Below the pieces are notes generated by a model. The model saw only the letters and a program-made list of their open reading frames with translations, did no database searches and was not told the origin of the DNA. This document shows positions 1 through 8,819 of a stretch of 64,000 bases of DNA, piece by piece. The stretch covers positions 2,324,734 through 2,388,733 of the forward strand of contig JABAQM010000001.1 of assembly GCA_019187105.1 (NCBI GenBank), written 5' to 3'. The DNA comes from Fimbriimonadaceae bacterium (lineage in GTDB: Bacteria; Armatimonadota; Fimbriimonadia; Fimbriimonadales; Fimbriimonadaceae). A program made the position numbers and the translations under genes. Positions within the stretch are counted from its first letter, which is position 1, and every line of letters begins with the position of its first letter.

Positions 1-1494
1 GAGCGCATCGAACGGGCGGCCATGAAGCACAACGACGTCAAGTATGTGCTGTCGAATGTTGGATCCCGCGGCGGAGGATTCCAGGCCGGCGACCAGGGTA
101 CCAACTACGGGCAGGTCACGATAACGCTGAACGACAAGATGGCGCTGCTCGACCGAATCACCTTTTGGAAAAAGCACGAGGAGAAGCTGCGTACCCGCAG
201 CGACATTGCCGTCGCTGCCGACCTGCTGGAAGCGGTTGGAACGGTGCCGGGCGCCCAGATCAATATCGCCGCTTCGAACGGCTTCGGGTTTGGATCGCCA
301 ATCCAAATGTCGTTTGCATCCGAGAACCGCGATCTCCTCGTTAAAACCGTCACGGATATCAAGCAGCGGCTCCAAGCCGGTGCGATTCAGGGCGTCATCA
401 ACCCCGAGATCAGCTCCAAGCCCGGAAAGCCGGAGTTTCGAGCCATTCCCGACCGTGTGCGAATGGCTGATGCCGGCGTCACCGTCGCCGACATCGCCAA
501 CACGATGCGGATGATGTATGAGGGCAACGAGGACGTGAAGTTCAGAGTCCAAGGCCGTGAATACAACATTCGCACGATGCTTGATCTCGAGGATCGAAAC
601 AACCCTCGGATTATCGATCAGCTGCCGGTCGCCTTTGAGCAGGGCAACCCGATCTTCCTGAGCCAGGTCGCAAAGATCGAAGAAGGCGTCGGACTCGACA
701 AAATCGAGCGCCGCAGCCGAATCCAGGAGATCCAGGTAACCGCCGGACTGCTACCGGGCAAGGCAGCGGGAACGGTTCAGGCCGAAATCAACACGTGGCT
801 TGAGAAAGAGAATCTGGTACCGGAAGGGGTGCGAAAGGTCGAGCTGGGACAAGCACAAATCCAGGCGCAAGAGTCTGGCTACCTGTTTGGTGCCCTCTTT
901 ATGGGCTTCATCCTGGTCTACATGCTCCTTGCGTCGCTCTACGACAACTTGCTCTATCCGTTCATCATCCAACTCGCCCAACCCCAGGCGATGGTCGGCG
1001 CGTTGCTCGCTCTGATCTTCACCGACAAGGCCCTGAATATCGTCGGCTTCATCGGCATCATCACGCTGGTCGGTTTGGTCGGCAAGAACGCGATTCTGCT
1101 TGTCGACTACACCAACACCCTGCGTGAGCGCGGCAGAAATCGCCACGATGCGTTGGTCGAAGCAGGACCGATCCGGCTTCGGCCAATCATGATGACCTCG
1201 CTCGCGGTCGTGCTCGGCATGCTTCCCGTCGCTCTGGCGATCGGGCGGGGCTCAGAGTTCCGGGAGACGATCGGCATCACGATCATCGGCGGCGTCATTC
1301 TTTCCACCGCCTTAACCCTCCTCATCATCCCGTGCTCGTACACGATCTTCGATGACCTGAGCCTCGCGATCGGTCGGTTGTTCCGACGTATGTCGGGGCG
1401 TGGCAAGGGTGGTCCAACGGACGACGACACTCCTTCGGGAGACGGCCGCTACGAAGGCGACATGCCCGAGTCGGAAGCTACGGTGCGCTCGTAA
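1..1494 (+). CDS. RND efflux permease, C-terminal part (5' truncated)
   Basis: Inner-membrane proton-driven efflux permease of the HAE1 (AcrB/MexB) type, exporting drugs or other small molecules through a tripartite envelope pump. The frame is open from base 1, so the gene starts upstream; 497 residues are visible. The first ~280 residues are porter/docking domain. They are followed by helices starting at YLFGALFMGFILVYMLLASL, the RND motif GLVGKNAILLVDY, and the repeat-2 signature EAGPIRLRPIMMTSLAVVLG. The C-terminus is a hydrophilic Gly/Asp-rich tail. The stop lies 17 bp inside the end of the convergent O-antigen-ligase gene, leaving no room for a terminator. Family assignment is firm; substrate is unknown. 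Confidence 0.93.
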   Translation, partial: ERIERAAMKHNDVKYVLSNVGSRGGGFQAGDQGTNYGQVTITLNDKMALLDRITFWKKHEEKLRTRSDIAVAADLLEAVGTVPGAQINIAASNGFGFGSPIQMSFASENRDLLVKTVTDIKQRLQAGAIQGVINPEISSKPGKPEFRAIPDRVRMADAGVTVADIANTMRMMYEGNEDVKFRVQGREYNIRTMLDLEDRNNPRIIDQLPVAFEQGNPIFLSQVAKIEEGVGLDKIERRSRIQEIQVTAGLLPGKAAGTVQAEINTWLEKENLVPEGVRKVELGQAQIQAQESGYLFGALFMGFILVYMLLASLYDNLLYPFIIQLAQPQAMVGALLALIFTDKALNIVGFIGIITLVGLVGKNAILLVDYTNTLRERGRNRHDALVEAGPIRLRPIMMTSLAVVLGMLPVALAIGRGSEFRETIGITIIGGVILSTALTLLIIPCSYTIFDDLSLAIGRLFRRMSGRGKGGPTDDDTPSGDGRYEGDMPESEATVRS

Positions 1495-3574
1495 ACTCCG
1501 CCGCCCGGGCTTCGGCCTTGGCTGCATCTTCGGTACGTCCTTGGCTGCGGTAGATATCCGCCAAGTCAAGGGCGGCCTGCTTTCCACGGTCCATCACGTC
1601 CTGTACGTCCTGCAGAGTCTCTCCCGCCCAAGGAATCGGCGGCTGCTCCTTCGCCATACGGATCACCAATGGGGCAGTCTTCAGGCGATACTCGTCAAAT
1701 CCACTCAGGGCCGCTTCGAGCATCGCAATCCGCTCGGCGGGATCGGGTGATTGGCCGGCAATGAAGAGCCTTGCGCGAAAGGTTTGGGTCGGAACCAGCT
1801 CCGGGATCGCTCGAATCTTGAAGACGGGCTTTGCCTCGATCCGAACCAGTCGTCGTGCGACATTGAGCGCCTCCTGGTCCTCGTGCAGCGAGCGGTGCAG
1901 TTCGAGCAGCTGCTCGAGGGCAAACAGGTTGTTGGGGTCGAGTTCGAGCGCGCCGTTCAGCGCCAGTTTCGCGGCGTCGGGCTGGCCGGCCGCGGCATAG
2001 CCCCGCGCAAGTGCGCGGAAATGGCGGGTCGTCGGCATCCGGTCTTTGGCCGTTCGAAGGTCTTCCAGCAACTCCGCCGGATTCTCGGTCGCCATCGAAC
2101 CCATCAGATAGGGCGCCTCCGCGTCCAGGGGGAGCCAGGCCCTTGCGAACGCGATGCCGGCAAGGGCTTCCTGCGGACGCCCAAAGGCTAAGTCGCCGTG
2201 GATTCTTGCCTTGAGATGTTCGGCGAAGGCGAAATACACAAGAGGGAGAATCGCCAAGGCAACGACGGCAATCGCAAACGGCCGTCGAGCCCAACGCGGA
2301 ATTGATTCGGGGGACGAACCATCCGCGGCCAGCTGCAGCCCGATGCCAAGCATCAGAAAAAAGGAAAGGCAAAGGCCCGGGTAATACAGGCTGCTCTCGA
2401 TAAGGTTGTGTCCAGAGAAGGCCAGCACGCCGCTGACCACCGCTGCCCGCAGGACATTGGTGTCGCGAGGCAGCTTGGTCGCTCCGCGAAATGCCTCCGC
2501 CAGCCAGAGTCCCAGGGCAATGATCAAAACGAAGGGGGCCAGCCAAGTCGCCTCTGCCCCGAGCTGCAGCGGCGTGTTGTGGGCGAGGTTCGTCTGCTGG
2601 ATTCTGCCAGGCTGGGCGGAATAGTAGCGAAACGCACCAAGTCCGACACCGGCAGGGTGGTTGTTGGCGATGTCCATCGCGCTGAGCCACAGCAGTTTTC
2701 GGAAGCCAACCGATTGCTCCTGGCTGGCGGCTGGATTGCTCAGTCGCGACACAGCGGTCTTGTCTCCCGGCTTCGCTTGAGCGTTAAGCGCAACCGTGAA
2801 GATGACACCGACCAGAAGTGGCAGGATCGCCCAAGCGGCCTGCCGGGGCTGTCGCCATGCAACCGTGAGAATGGCGAAGATGAGGAGTCCAATCGCGGCG
2901 CAGAGAATGCCACCCTTCGACTGGCTGAGGATCAGGGTGATCGAGATTGCCCCGGCGCAGGCGCCCGCCGCGATGTTCCATGGACGGCGAGCGGTCGCGG
3001 CCAGGCCGATCGCCGCAAAAAGCCCAAGGATAAGCATCCCGGCAAGAGCGTTCTGGTTTACCCAGTCGGCAAAGACGCGCCATGTCGGATCGATCGCGCG
3101 AGCGTCCGCATACTCCGAAATGCCCTTTAGAGCCGTGATCGTGCATCCCGCAGTGAGTCCGGTGAGCGCAGCAACCGGTCCGATCCGCCGGCCCAACACC
3201 ATCGGGACCAGCGTATAGGCAAGGATCGAACCCATGAAGACGAGAAAGACCTCGATACTCACCGGCTTGAACCGGGAAACGACAACCGAGAACAAACCCA
3301 GCGTCAGCAGGAGGTTTAGCGCGATGACGACCTTCACGTGTGGCATCTGCAGCACCTGCTCCCGCCAAAGCTTGACCGTCAACAGGGTCAAAAGCGGAAC
3401 GACCAGGACCGCAAAGGTGGAGAGGGGAATCTCCGGTCCGCCAAGAATGCCGCGCAGCCATGCGCCAAATCCATGCTCGATCGGCATCGGCTGGGTACTG
3501 ATCTGGCCCCCGATGATCGGAACCAGGAAGAGCACAGCAACGATGAGCCAGGTTCCGCGACTCAGTTTCGTCAT
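1478..3574 (-). CDS. O-antigen ligase/polymerase-like protein with C-terminal TPRs
   Basis: Polytopic membrane protein of 698 aa. Roughly the first 430 residues form about 10-12 hydrophobic helices with a Wzy_C (O-antigen ligase) layout: a large soluble loop, then an SGHNLIESSLYYPG motif before a final helix pair. The last ~230 residues are soluble, with TPR-like segments (ALARGYAAAGQPDAAKLALN, ALNGALELDPNNLFALEQLL). I place the start at the ATG at 3574, whose ATGA overlaps the stop of the upstream GT2 gene. An upstream in-frame start would read back through that gene and gives a non-membrane leader. Coupled with two glycosyltransferases, it probably polymerises or ligates a surface glycan. 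It could instead modify another glycoconjugate. Confidence 0.85.
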   Translation of the reverse strand: MTKLSRGTWLIVAVLFLVPIIGGQISTQPMPIEHGFGAWLRGILGGPEIPLSTFAVLVVPLLTLLTVKLWREQVLQMPHVKVVIALNLLLTLGLFSVVVSRFKPVSIEVFLVFMGSILAYTLVPMVLGRRIGPVAALTGLTAGCTITALKGISEYADARAIDPTWRVFADWVNQNALAGMLILGLFAAIGLAATARRPWNIAAGACAGAISITLILSQSKGGILCAAIGLLIFAILTVAWRQPRQAAWAILPLLVGVIFTVALNAQAKPGDKTAVSRLSNPAASQEQSVGFRKLLWLSAMDIANNHPAGVGLGAFRYYSAQPGRIQQTNLAHNTPLQLGAEATWLAPFVLIIALGLWLAEAFRGATKLPRDTNVLRAAVVSGVLAFSGHNLIESSLYYPGLCLSFFLMLGIGLQLAADGSSPESIPRWARRPFAIAVVALAILPLVYFAFAEHLKARIHGDLAFGRPQEALAGIAFARAWLPLDAEAPYLMGSMATENPAELLEDLRTAKDRMPTTRHFRALARGYAAAGQPDAAKLALNGALELDPNNLFALEQLLELHRSLHEDQEALNVARRLVRIEAKPVFKIRAIPELVPTQTFRARLFIAGQSPDPAERIAMLEAALSGFDEYRLKTAPLVIRMAKEQPPIPWAGETLQDVQDVMDRGKQAALDLADIYRSQGRTEDAAKAEARAAEFTSAP

Positions 3575-4476
3575 CGCTTGAGAATTCGCCTCCGAAGTTC
3601 GTCGAAGCCATTCTTGATCAGGAACAAGCTCGCTCGCAGGGTCAGTCCGAGGGCAGCAAAGGCGAGGAGAAACGGTCGGGCAGGCAAGAAGGCCCTCGAC
3701 ACCATGTTCTTTCGATAAAACCGGAACATGGACCGATGAAACTGGATGATCATCCTGTTGGCGACGCGGTCGGTGCTGCGTCCGATCGCGTGGGTGATCG
3801 ATCCGAAAGGCACGTAGACGACATCGAGGCCCGCTTCGTGGGCCCTCCAGCAGAGGTCCACGTCTTCGCAATACATGAAGAAGTCCTCGTCGAACAACCC
3901 GATTCGGTCGATCGTTTCCTTGGTGACCCACATCGCGGCCCCGCTCACCCAGTCCACGCTCCTCGCCTGGTCGTGGGGCCAATCCGTCATCAGGTAGTCG
4001 CGGGTGAAACGATTGTTAGGGAAGAGCCTTCCGAAAATCGTGTTCCTGAACAGGGCCGCAAAGGGATTGGGGAAACGCCGACAGCTGAGTTGAAGGGAAC
4101 CATCCGGATTCAAAAGCTTAGGACCGAGGATGCCCACTTCAGGATGGTCGCGGCGAAAGGTGAGCAGCGAAGCGAGCGCACCGGCATGTACGACGGTATC
4201 GGAGTTTAGAAGGAAGGCGTCCTTTCCTTGGCGCTCGCGCACGGCGAGATTATGGCCGCCGGTGAACCCAAGGTTGGTCGTTTGGGCGAGCAAACGCACT
4301 TCGGGAAATTCTTGCGTCACCATTTCCGGCGACCCGTCCACGGAGGCATTGTCAACGACGATAACCTCGAATTTGGCCTCAGATTGGACGGTACGCAGGG
4401 AAGCAAGGCAATCTCGCAAGTCGTTCACCGTGTTCCACGAGCAAATAGTGATGCTAACGTCTAAATCCTGCATCAA
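3571..4476 (-). CDS. GT2-family glycosyltransferase
   Basis: GT-A fold glycosyltransferase, 301 aa, of the rhamnosyltransferase-like GT2 group. The N-terminus has ITICSWNT, FEVIVVDNASVDGS, the NLGFTGGHN motif and a DxD-equivalent LLNSDT. A later FFMYCEDVDLCWRAHEAG carries the ED acidic motif, and a hydrophobic segment near the end may anchor it to the membrane. It presumably transfers a sugar from a nucleotide donor to a lipid-linked glycan. Its start overlaps the end of the second GT2 gene by ~20 bp and its stop overlaps the ligase-like gene (ATGA), so the three are likely translated as one unit. Met2 at 4473 is an equally possible start. Confidence 0.9.
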   Translation of the reverse strand: MMQDLDVSITICSWNTVNDLRDCLASLRTVQSEAKFEVIVVDNASVDGSPEMVTQEFPEVRLLAQTTNLGFTGGHNLAVRERQGKDAFLLNSDTVVHAGALASLLTFRRDHPEVGILGPKLLNPDGSLQLSCRRFPNPFAALFRNTIFGRLFPNNRFTRDYLMTDWPHDQARSVDWVSGAAMWVTKETIDRIGLFDEDFFMYCEDVDLCWRAHEAGLDVVYVPFGSITHAIGRSTDRVANRMIIQFHRSMFRFYRKNMVSRAFLPARPFLLAFAALGLTLRASLFLIKNGFDELRRRILKR

Positions 4477-5323
4477 AGCCTCTTGCCCGGTACAGTGCGG
4501 CGAGCCAAATCAGGCCCGCAGCGAACGGAAACACCAGTAGCCCTGCGCCTCCCAGCATATGCTTCTTCGCATAACGAATCAGGCTGCGATGGGATTCCCA
4601 TATCATCGACTTTCGCACCTGTCGCGTACTCATGCCACCGTGGTGGAGAATCGAGAGGGTGGCCTCGTACCACGTCTGCCAACCCTTATCGGCCAAGCGC
4701 TTCAGCAGGTCGACATCGTTAAAGAAAATTGGAAAATCCTCATCGAAGGGGTGCTTCGGGTCGCCGACGGCGGCCAGCGCCTCGCGGCGGAACAAAAGGA
4801 ACGTCCCCATCGGTTGAGGCGCCGGGCCGGAAACATCATAGTCAAAGCCATCCAGACGGTAGGAGTCCCAGCCCGAGCCTGGAAACCGCCTTCCCAAGCC
4901 GGTGATATCGCCAATGATTCCCTTCCAAGTTGGAAATCCACGAACTGAAGACTGCCTGGTGCCATCTGGATCGAGCAGGCGAATCGCCACGCAGCCACGG
5001 TCGGGCTTGGCGTGCAGCACGGCTTCTGCCTCGGCAAGCGTGGGACGAAGGAACTCCGTATCCGGGTTCAGGGCCAGGAGACTGGAGCCCGAAGCAAAAG
5101 AAAAGGCTAAATTGTTGCCAGCGGCATAGCCGGTATTTCGTCCTGCTTCGACCAGCTTGACCTGTGGAAAATCGCGCAAGACCATGGCCGCAGCACCATC
5201 GGATGAGGCGTTGTCAACGACGATCACTTCCAGCGGAAGGTCCGGATGAAACCGGAAAATTGAACCTAAACATCGTTGCAGAAGGTCCGCGGTGTTCCAG
5301 TGAACGATGAGGACGCTTAGCAT
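4454..5323 (-). CDS. GT2-family glycosyltransferase
   Basis: Second GT2 glycosyltransferase (289 aa), first gene of the glycan block. It shows SVLIVHWNT, EVIVVDNASSDGA, AGRNTGYAAGNN, LLALNPDTE (the DxD position) and DFPIFFNDVDLLKRLADKG. A C-terminal hydrophobic stretch (GGAGLLVFPFAAGLIWLAAL) is a likely membrane anchor. It is clearly related to the next gene, but the two are too diverged to be a recent duplication. No Shine-Dalgarno sequence is visible; a TACCCT hexamer ends 13 nt before the ATG. It is divergent from the LysM/NlpC gene, with 138 bp between the two starts. Confidence 0.9.
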   Translation of the reverse strand: MLSVLIVHWNTADLLQRCLGSIFRFHPDLPLEVIVVDNASSDGAAAMVLRDFPQVKLVEAGRNTGYAAGNNLAFSFASGSSLLALNPDTEFLRPTLAEAEAVLHAKPDRGCVAIRLLDPDGTRQSSVRGFPTWKGIIGDITGLGRRFPGSGWDSYRLDGFDYDVSGPAPQPMGTFLLFRREALAAVGDPKHPFDEDFPIFFNDVDLLKRLADKGWQTWYEATLSILHHGGMSTRQVRKSMIWESHRSLIRYAKKHMLGGAGLLVFPFAAGLIWLAALYRARGFDAGFRR

Positions 5324-5365
5324 CGATGAGGCGCTTAGGGTACCCGTCGGATGAGACTGCTGAAG

Positions 5366-5395
5366 TTGACGAGGCCATCCCGTTCCGGGTATCGT
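5366..5395 (+). promoter_or_regulatory. Predicted sigma70-type promoter of LysM/NlpC gene
   Basis: TTGACG (5366-5371) and TATCGT (5390-5395) are separated by 18 bp, 67 bp before the predicted TTG start. This gives a leader of about 60 nt. Confidence 0.45.
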
Positions 5396-5414
5396 CTATG
5401 TAATTGTTGGGGGG

Positions 5415-5431
5415 GCCGCCGTGGGGGCGGC
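5415..5431 (+). other. 5'-UTR hairpin before SD of LysM/NlpC gene
   Basis: GCCGCC (5415-5420) pairs with GGCGGC (5426-5431) around a 5-nt loop. The stem ends 16 nt before an AGAGGAGG ribosome site at 5447-5454. It could protect the leader or shape ribosome access; no known riboswitch consensus matches. Confidence 0.4.
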
Positions 5432-5461
5432 GAACTCTCGGCGCCAAGAGGAGGATCAGCC

Positions 5462-6973
5462 TTGAAATATAGACTGTGTGCCTTGTGGGCCGGCTTGCTG
5501 AGCGTAAGCGTGTCCTTCGCACAAGACAAAACCCATACCGTGCAGCCCGGAGAGACGGTCAGCCAGATCGCGGCAAAGTACGGAGTATCCACAACCAAAC
5601 TGCTTGAACTCAATAGCGTCACGAAGCCCGAGCGGGTCCGTGACGGTGCGGTCCTGAAGATTCCAAACGAGAAACTCCCGGCTGAGGCACCCAAGGTCGA
5701 TGGTCCGGGCAAGTACCACGTCCGTAACGGAGACCACGATTGGGCAATCGCCAAAAAATTCGGCATCACCGCCCACCAGCTCCACGCCATGAATCCCGGC
5801 GTGGATTGGCGCAAGCTCCAAATCGGTCAAGCTCTCGCGGTTCCAGGCGATAACCAAACGATTTTCAGCGCCCCGAAAGTGGTGCTGGCCGCTAACAAGC
5901 CGGCTGCGCAATCTGTTGCTGCCAAACCGGCCAAGCAAGTTGCAAAGCACAAGGTTCGCGATGGCGAAAACGACTGGATCATCGCCCGCCGCCTTGGCAC
6001 AACCGTTTCCAAGCTTCACGCCGCTAATCCAGGTACGAAGTGGAGCCGTCTCCAAATCGGGCAGGTTCTGAACGTTCCCGGCGGCCGCACCGCTCCCGTC
6101 GCGAAGATCCGTACGCGTTATGCAAAGGTTTCTGGCGAGGGCGTCGGAATCCGCCGCGGGGCTACGGTGAACAGCGAGCTTCTCACCCGCGTACCGTCCG
6201 GCACGCTCGTCGCCGTTCTCGACCGCCAAAGCGACTGGTACAAGCTGCAGTTCCCGCGCGGAACGGTTGGATGGGTCCGAGGCGACTTTCTGACGCCGGT
6301 GTCGAACCGGGAAATCGTACGCGCAACTTCGAAGCGAACGCAATATGCCTCCCACACGAACAAGCGGACCAGTTCAAAAAAGCGATCGAGCGGATCCTAT
6401 GCCAAGCGCCGTCCGTACCGCAAGGAGTCGGAAAGCGATGTCCTTGCCTATAGCGACAACGGCGACCTGGACCTACTCGACAAGGCCTATTCGCTGCGCG
6501 GCACCCGCTATCGATATGGCGGGACGAGTCGCAACGGGTTCGATTGCTCTGGATTTGCCGGCTACGTCTACAAATCCCAGGGAGTAAAGCTCCCCCGGAC
6601 TTCCCGTGAGCAGTCGAAGGTTGGGCAGAAGGTCAGCAAGGGCTCGCTTCAGAAGGGCGACCTCGTGTTCTTCAAGACGCGCGGCGGTTCGCGTGTCAGC
6701 CACGTCGGCATCTATGCCGGCAACGGCAAGTTCATCCATGCTAGCAGCGGCAGCGGACGAGTCCGCGTTAATTCCCTGAGCGATGGCTACTATAGCCGAC
6801 GCTTTGCCGGAGCCCGAAGGGTGACGAAGAGCCTCAAGGCGTCATCGAAGGCAACCGCCTCGAAGTCGACATCCACAAAGACGCACGTCGCCAAGAACGA
6901 GTCAACCAAGGTTGAAGCCGCCGAGCCGGCCAAGCCAAAGATTCAGATCGGAACCGACGAGCTCGCGAAATAG
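5462..6973 (+). CDS. Secreted LysM x3 - SH3b - NlpC/P60 peptidoglycan hydrolase
   Basis: Predicted cell-wall endopeptidase, 503 aa. I choose the TTG at 5462 because a strong GAGGAGG lies 7 nt upstream and translation from it gives a clean signal peptide (KYRLCALWAGLLSVSVSFAQ). Three LysM modules follow (about residues 22-66, 75-123, 155-203), then a bacterial SH3 domain (about 210-275, ending GTVGWVRGDFL). An NlpC/P60 domain (about 340-455) carries the catalytic Cys in FDCSGF, His in SHVGIY and a third polar residue in FIHAS. The tail is Lys/Ser/Thr-rich and low complexity. LysM binds glycan and NlpC/P60 cuts stem-peptide D-Glu-diamino acid bonds, so a role in wall remodelling is expected. 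Confidence 0.93.
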   Translation: MKYRLCALWAGLLSVSVSFAQDKTHTVQPGETVSQIAAKYGVSTTKLLELNSVTKPERVRDGAVLKIPNEKLPAEAPKVDGPGKYHVRNGDHDWAIAKKFGITAHQLHAMNPGVDWRKLQIGQALAVPGDNQTIFSAPKVVLAANKPAAQSVAAKPAKQVAKHKVRDGENDWIIARRLGTTVSKLHAANPGTKWSRLQIGQVLNVPGGRTAPVAKIRTRYAKVSGEGVGIRRGATVNSELLTRVPSGTLVAVLDRQSDWYKLQFPRGTVGWVRGDFLTPVSNREIVRATSKRTQYASHTNKRTSSKKRSSGSYAKRRPYRKESESDVLAYSDNGDLDLLDKAYSLRGTRYRYGGTSRNGFDCSGFAGYVYKSQGVKLPRTSREQSKVGQKVSKGSLQKGDLVFFKTRGGSRVSHVGIYAGNGKFIHASSGSGRVRVNSLSDGYYSRRFAGARRVTKSLKASSKATASKSTSTKTHVAKNESTKVEAAEPAKPKIQIGTDELAK

Positions 6974-6989
6974 CAGCCGACAAGCACGC

Positions 6990-7022
6990 GCCCTGAGGTC
7001 CATTCGGCCCTCAGGGCCTATT
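6990..7022 (+). terminator. Rho-independent terminator after NlpC gene
   Basis: A perfect 9-bp stem (GCCCTGAGG 6990-6998 with CCTCAGGGC 7009-7017) has a 10-nt loop and is followed by CTATTTTA. It ends immediately before the start codon of the next gene at 7025. Confidence 0.7.
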
Positions 7023-7024
7023 TT

Positions 7025-7801
7025 ATGAAAGCCTTCGATCCCGATCCGACGCTGCGTTGGCTGTTCTGGATGATCCATCCCGACGACGAACTCGCGATCT
7101 GCGCCTGGATCCGCCAGCTCGTGCGAAACGGAGCTGAGGTCCACCTCGCTTGGACCCATCGCACGGAGGTGCGCGAGCTCGAAGGCCGGGCGGCTGCGGC
7201 GGCCTTGGGCGTTCCGGACCACCGACTGACCTTCTTGAACGGCCGTGACGGCCACGTGGTGGAGCAGCTAGACGACCTGCTGCCTGAAATCCAGCGGACG
7301 ATCACCACGATCAACCCGAATCGCCTGGTGACAGCGGCGTTTGAGCAGGGCCACCTAGACCACGACGCGACCAACCTGCTCGTGAATGCGGCCTGGCGCG
7401 GTCCGGTGCTGGAGGTTCCGCTGTACCACGCCTACACCGGCTGGTACCAGACCCTTAACAGGTTTTCACGACCGGATGGCGAAGAAATATGGCCGCTCGA
7501 TGACGAGGCCCGGCAATTCAAGAAGCGCCTCGCGAGGACCGGATACCCAAGCCAGACGATATGGCGAATCGGCGTATGGTACGAGGTGGCTCACCGGGTT
7601 CAGGGCGGCAGCGCAAACCTGTTGCGGGAGGAACGCATGCGCTGGCAAACTGCGACCGACTACCTGAAGCCGAACCATCCTGAACCGATCGCTTCCCGGA
7701 TATTGGAAACCGAGCATTGGCGTCGGTGGGTTCGGGCGGTCGAGCCGTTCCTTAGAGCAAATCGGATCGGCTATCGCGAAGGCTCTCCAGGATCTTCTTG
7801 A
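7025..7801 (+). CDS. PIG-L/LmbE-family deacetylase
   Basis: Zn-dependent N-acetyl-glucosamine-type deacetylase, 258 aa. The family motifs are present: HPDDE (metal His and Asp plus catalytic Asp) near residue 18, then VRELEGRAAAAALGV, and the third metal ligand in FEQGHLDHDATN near 110. The length is normal for the family. Substrates in the family include GlcNAc-PI, mycothiol or bacillithiol precursors and glycopeptides; the substrate here is unknown. The ATG follows the previous terminator directly, and no Shine-Dalgarno sequence is apparent. The last 50 bp overlap the 3' end of the convergent mannose-1-phosphate guanylyltransferase gene. Confidence 0.88.
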   Translation: MKAFDPDPTLRWLFWMIHPDDELAICAWIRQLVRNGAEVHLAWTHRTEVRELEGRAAAAALGVPDHRLTFLNGRDGHVVEQLDDLLPEIQRTITTINPNRLVTAAFEQGHLDHDATNLLVNAAWRGPVLEVPLYHAYTGWYQTLNRFSRPDGEEIWPLDDEARQFKKRLARTGYPSQTIWRIGVWYEVAHRVQGGSANLLREERMRWQTATDYLKPNHPEPIASRILETEHWRRWVRAVEPFLRANRIGYREGSPGSS

Positions 7802-8819
7802 CGTCCTGGGCTCTCTCCTTCGGCATGACGAGTACGGCGTCTGGCGTGGAAACAATAACCAACCCCCTGACACCGATCGCCGCCACAAGCGGACCTCCCT
7901 CGACATAAACCACCGAATCGTTGGCCTCGTGAAGAACGGCGCCTCCAAGGGCGACGTTCCCGGACTCCCCGGCGGGCATAAAACGATCCAGCGCGTCCCA
8001 GCTTCCGGCGTCGTCCCAATCGAATGTGGCCGGGGCGACGGCGACCTGTTCCGCCGATTCCATCACCGCGTAGTCCACGCTGATCTTCGGCAACTGGGCA
8101 AACCGTTCGGCGGCGTCGTCGGATCGAAGCTCCCGCAGGCGGGCTGCGATTTCAAAAACGCCGGTGGCGAGCTCCGGTTGACTCCTTTCAAGCTGCGCCA
8201 TGAAGGAATCGAGCTTCCAAAAGAACATTCCGGAGTTCCAGAGAAAATTCCCTGATGCCAGAAATACTTCGGCGGTGGGAAGGTCGGGCTTCTCCCGAAA
8301 TCGCTTGACTTCAAAGATCCCGTTACCGAGATCGGTTCCGGTCTCAATATAGCCGTAGCCGGTTTCCGGCCGGGTTGGTGGAATGCCGATCGTCCCGAGG
8401 GCGCCGGTTGCTTCGACGTGGTCCCAGATCCTGCCAACTGTGGCGTGGAACTCGCTGACCGGCGTAATGAAGTGATCGCTCGCCACCACCGCCATGCTAA
8501 CCGTCTCCCTGGCGCTTGGATCGGCTGCGAGCAGGTTGGCGGCCAGCCAGACCATGCAGCCGGCCGTGTCGCGCTTGCAAGGCTCGGCGAGAATGGCCCT
8601 ATCTGGAATCGCGGCTCTGATCGGGTCGACGAGCTGTGGAGCGGTCGCAATGTAGACGCCGTCTTCCGCGACCAAGGGAGAGATTCGGCTGACGGCCTGC
8701 TCGATCATGGAGCGGCCCGAGCCGTCCAGGGACAGCAGTTGCTTCGGGCGACTCGCTCGGGAGAGTGGCCAAAAGCGCTCGCCGGAGCCGCCCGCCATCA
8801 CGACGGCGATCCTACGCAC
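7752..8819 (-). CDS. manC: Mannose-1-phosphate guanylyltransferase
   Basis: Makes GDP-mannose from GTP and mannose-1-phosphate, feeding mannose, fucose or rhamnose into surface glycans. The 355-aa protein has the nucleotidyltransferase signature AGGSGERFWPLSR followed by PKQLL, EPCKRDTAGC, the VVASDHFI metal motif, GYGYIE, RFREKPD and the FLWNSGMFFW motif. It is the short form, without the C-terminal phosphomannose isomerase (cupin) domain. Its ATG abuts the stop of the preceding lipoprotein gene, so it is co-transcribed with that pair. The 3' end overlaps the convergent PIG-L gene by 50 bp. Its product could supply the glycosyltransferase block nearby. Confidence 0.93.
   Translation of the reverse strand: MRRIAVVMAGGSGERFWPLSRASRPKQLLSLDGSGRSMIEQAVSRISPLVAEDGVYIATAPQLVDPIRAAIPDRAILAEPCKRDTAGCMVWLAANLLAADPSARETVSMAVVASDHFITPVSEFHATVGRIWDHVEATGALGTIGIPPTRPETGYGYIETGTDLGNGIFEVKRFREKPDLPTAEVFLASGNFLWNSGMFFWKLDSFMAQLERSQPELATGVFEIAARLRELRSDDAAERFAQLPKISVDYAVMESAEQVAVAPATFDWDDAGSWDALDRFMPAGESGNVALGGAVLHEANDSVVYVEGGPLVAAIGVRGLVIVSTPDAVLVMPKERAQDVKKILESLRDSRSDLL

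Noticed and set aside
2408-3130. 240-aa plus-strand frame antisense to the O-antigen-ligase-like gene
   Set aside because: The opposite strand encodes clear transmembrane helices; this frame is charged low-complexity sequence without a start signal.
5396-5461. c-di-AMP (ydaO) riboswitch before the NlpC/P60 gene
   Set aside because: This riboswitch often precedes cell-wall hydrolases, but the leader is only ~60 nt and lacks the conserved ydaO core; a single simple hairpin is present.
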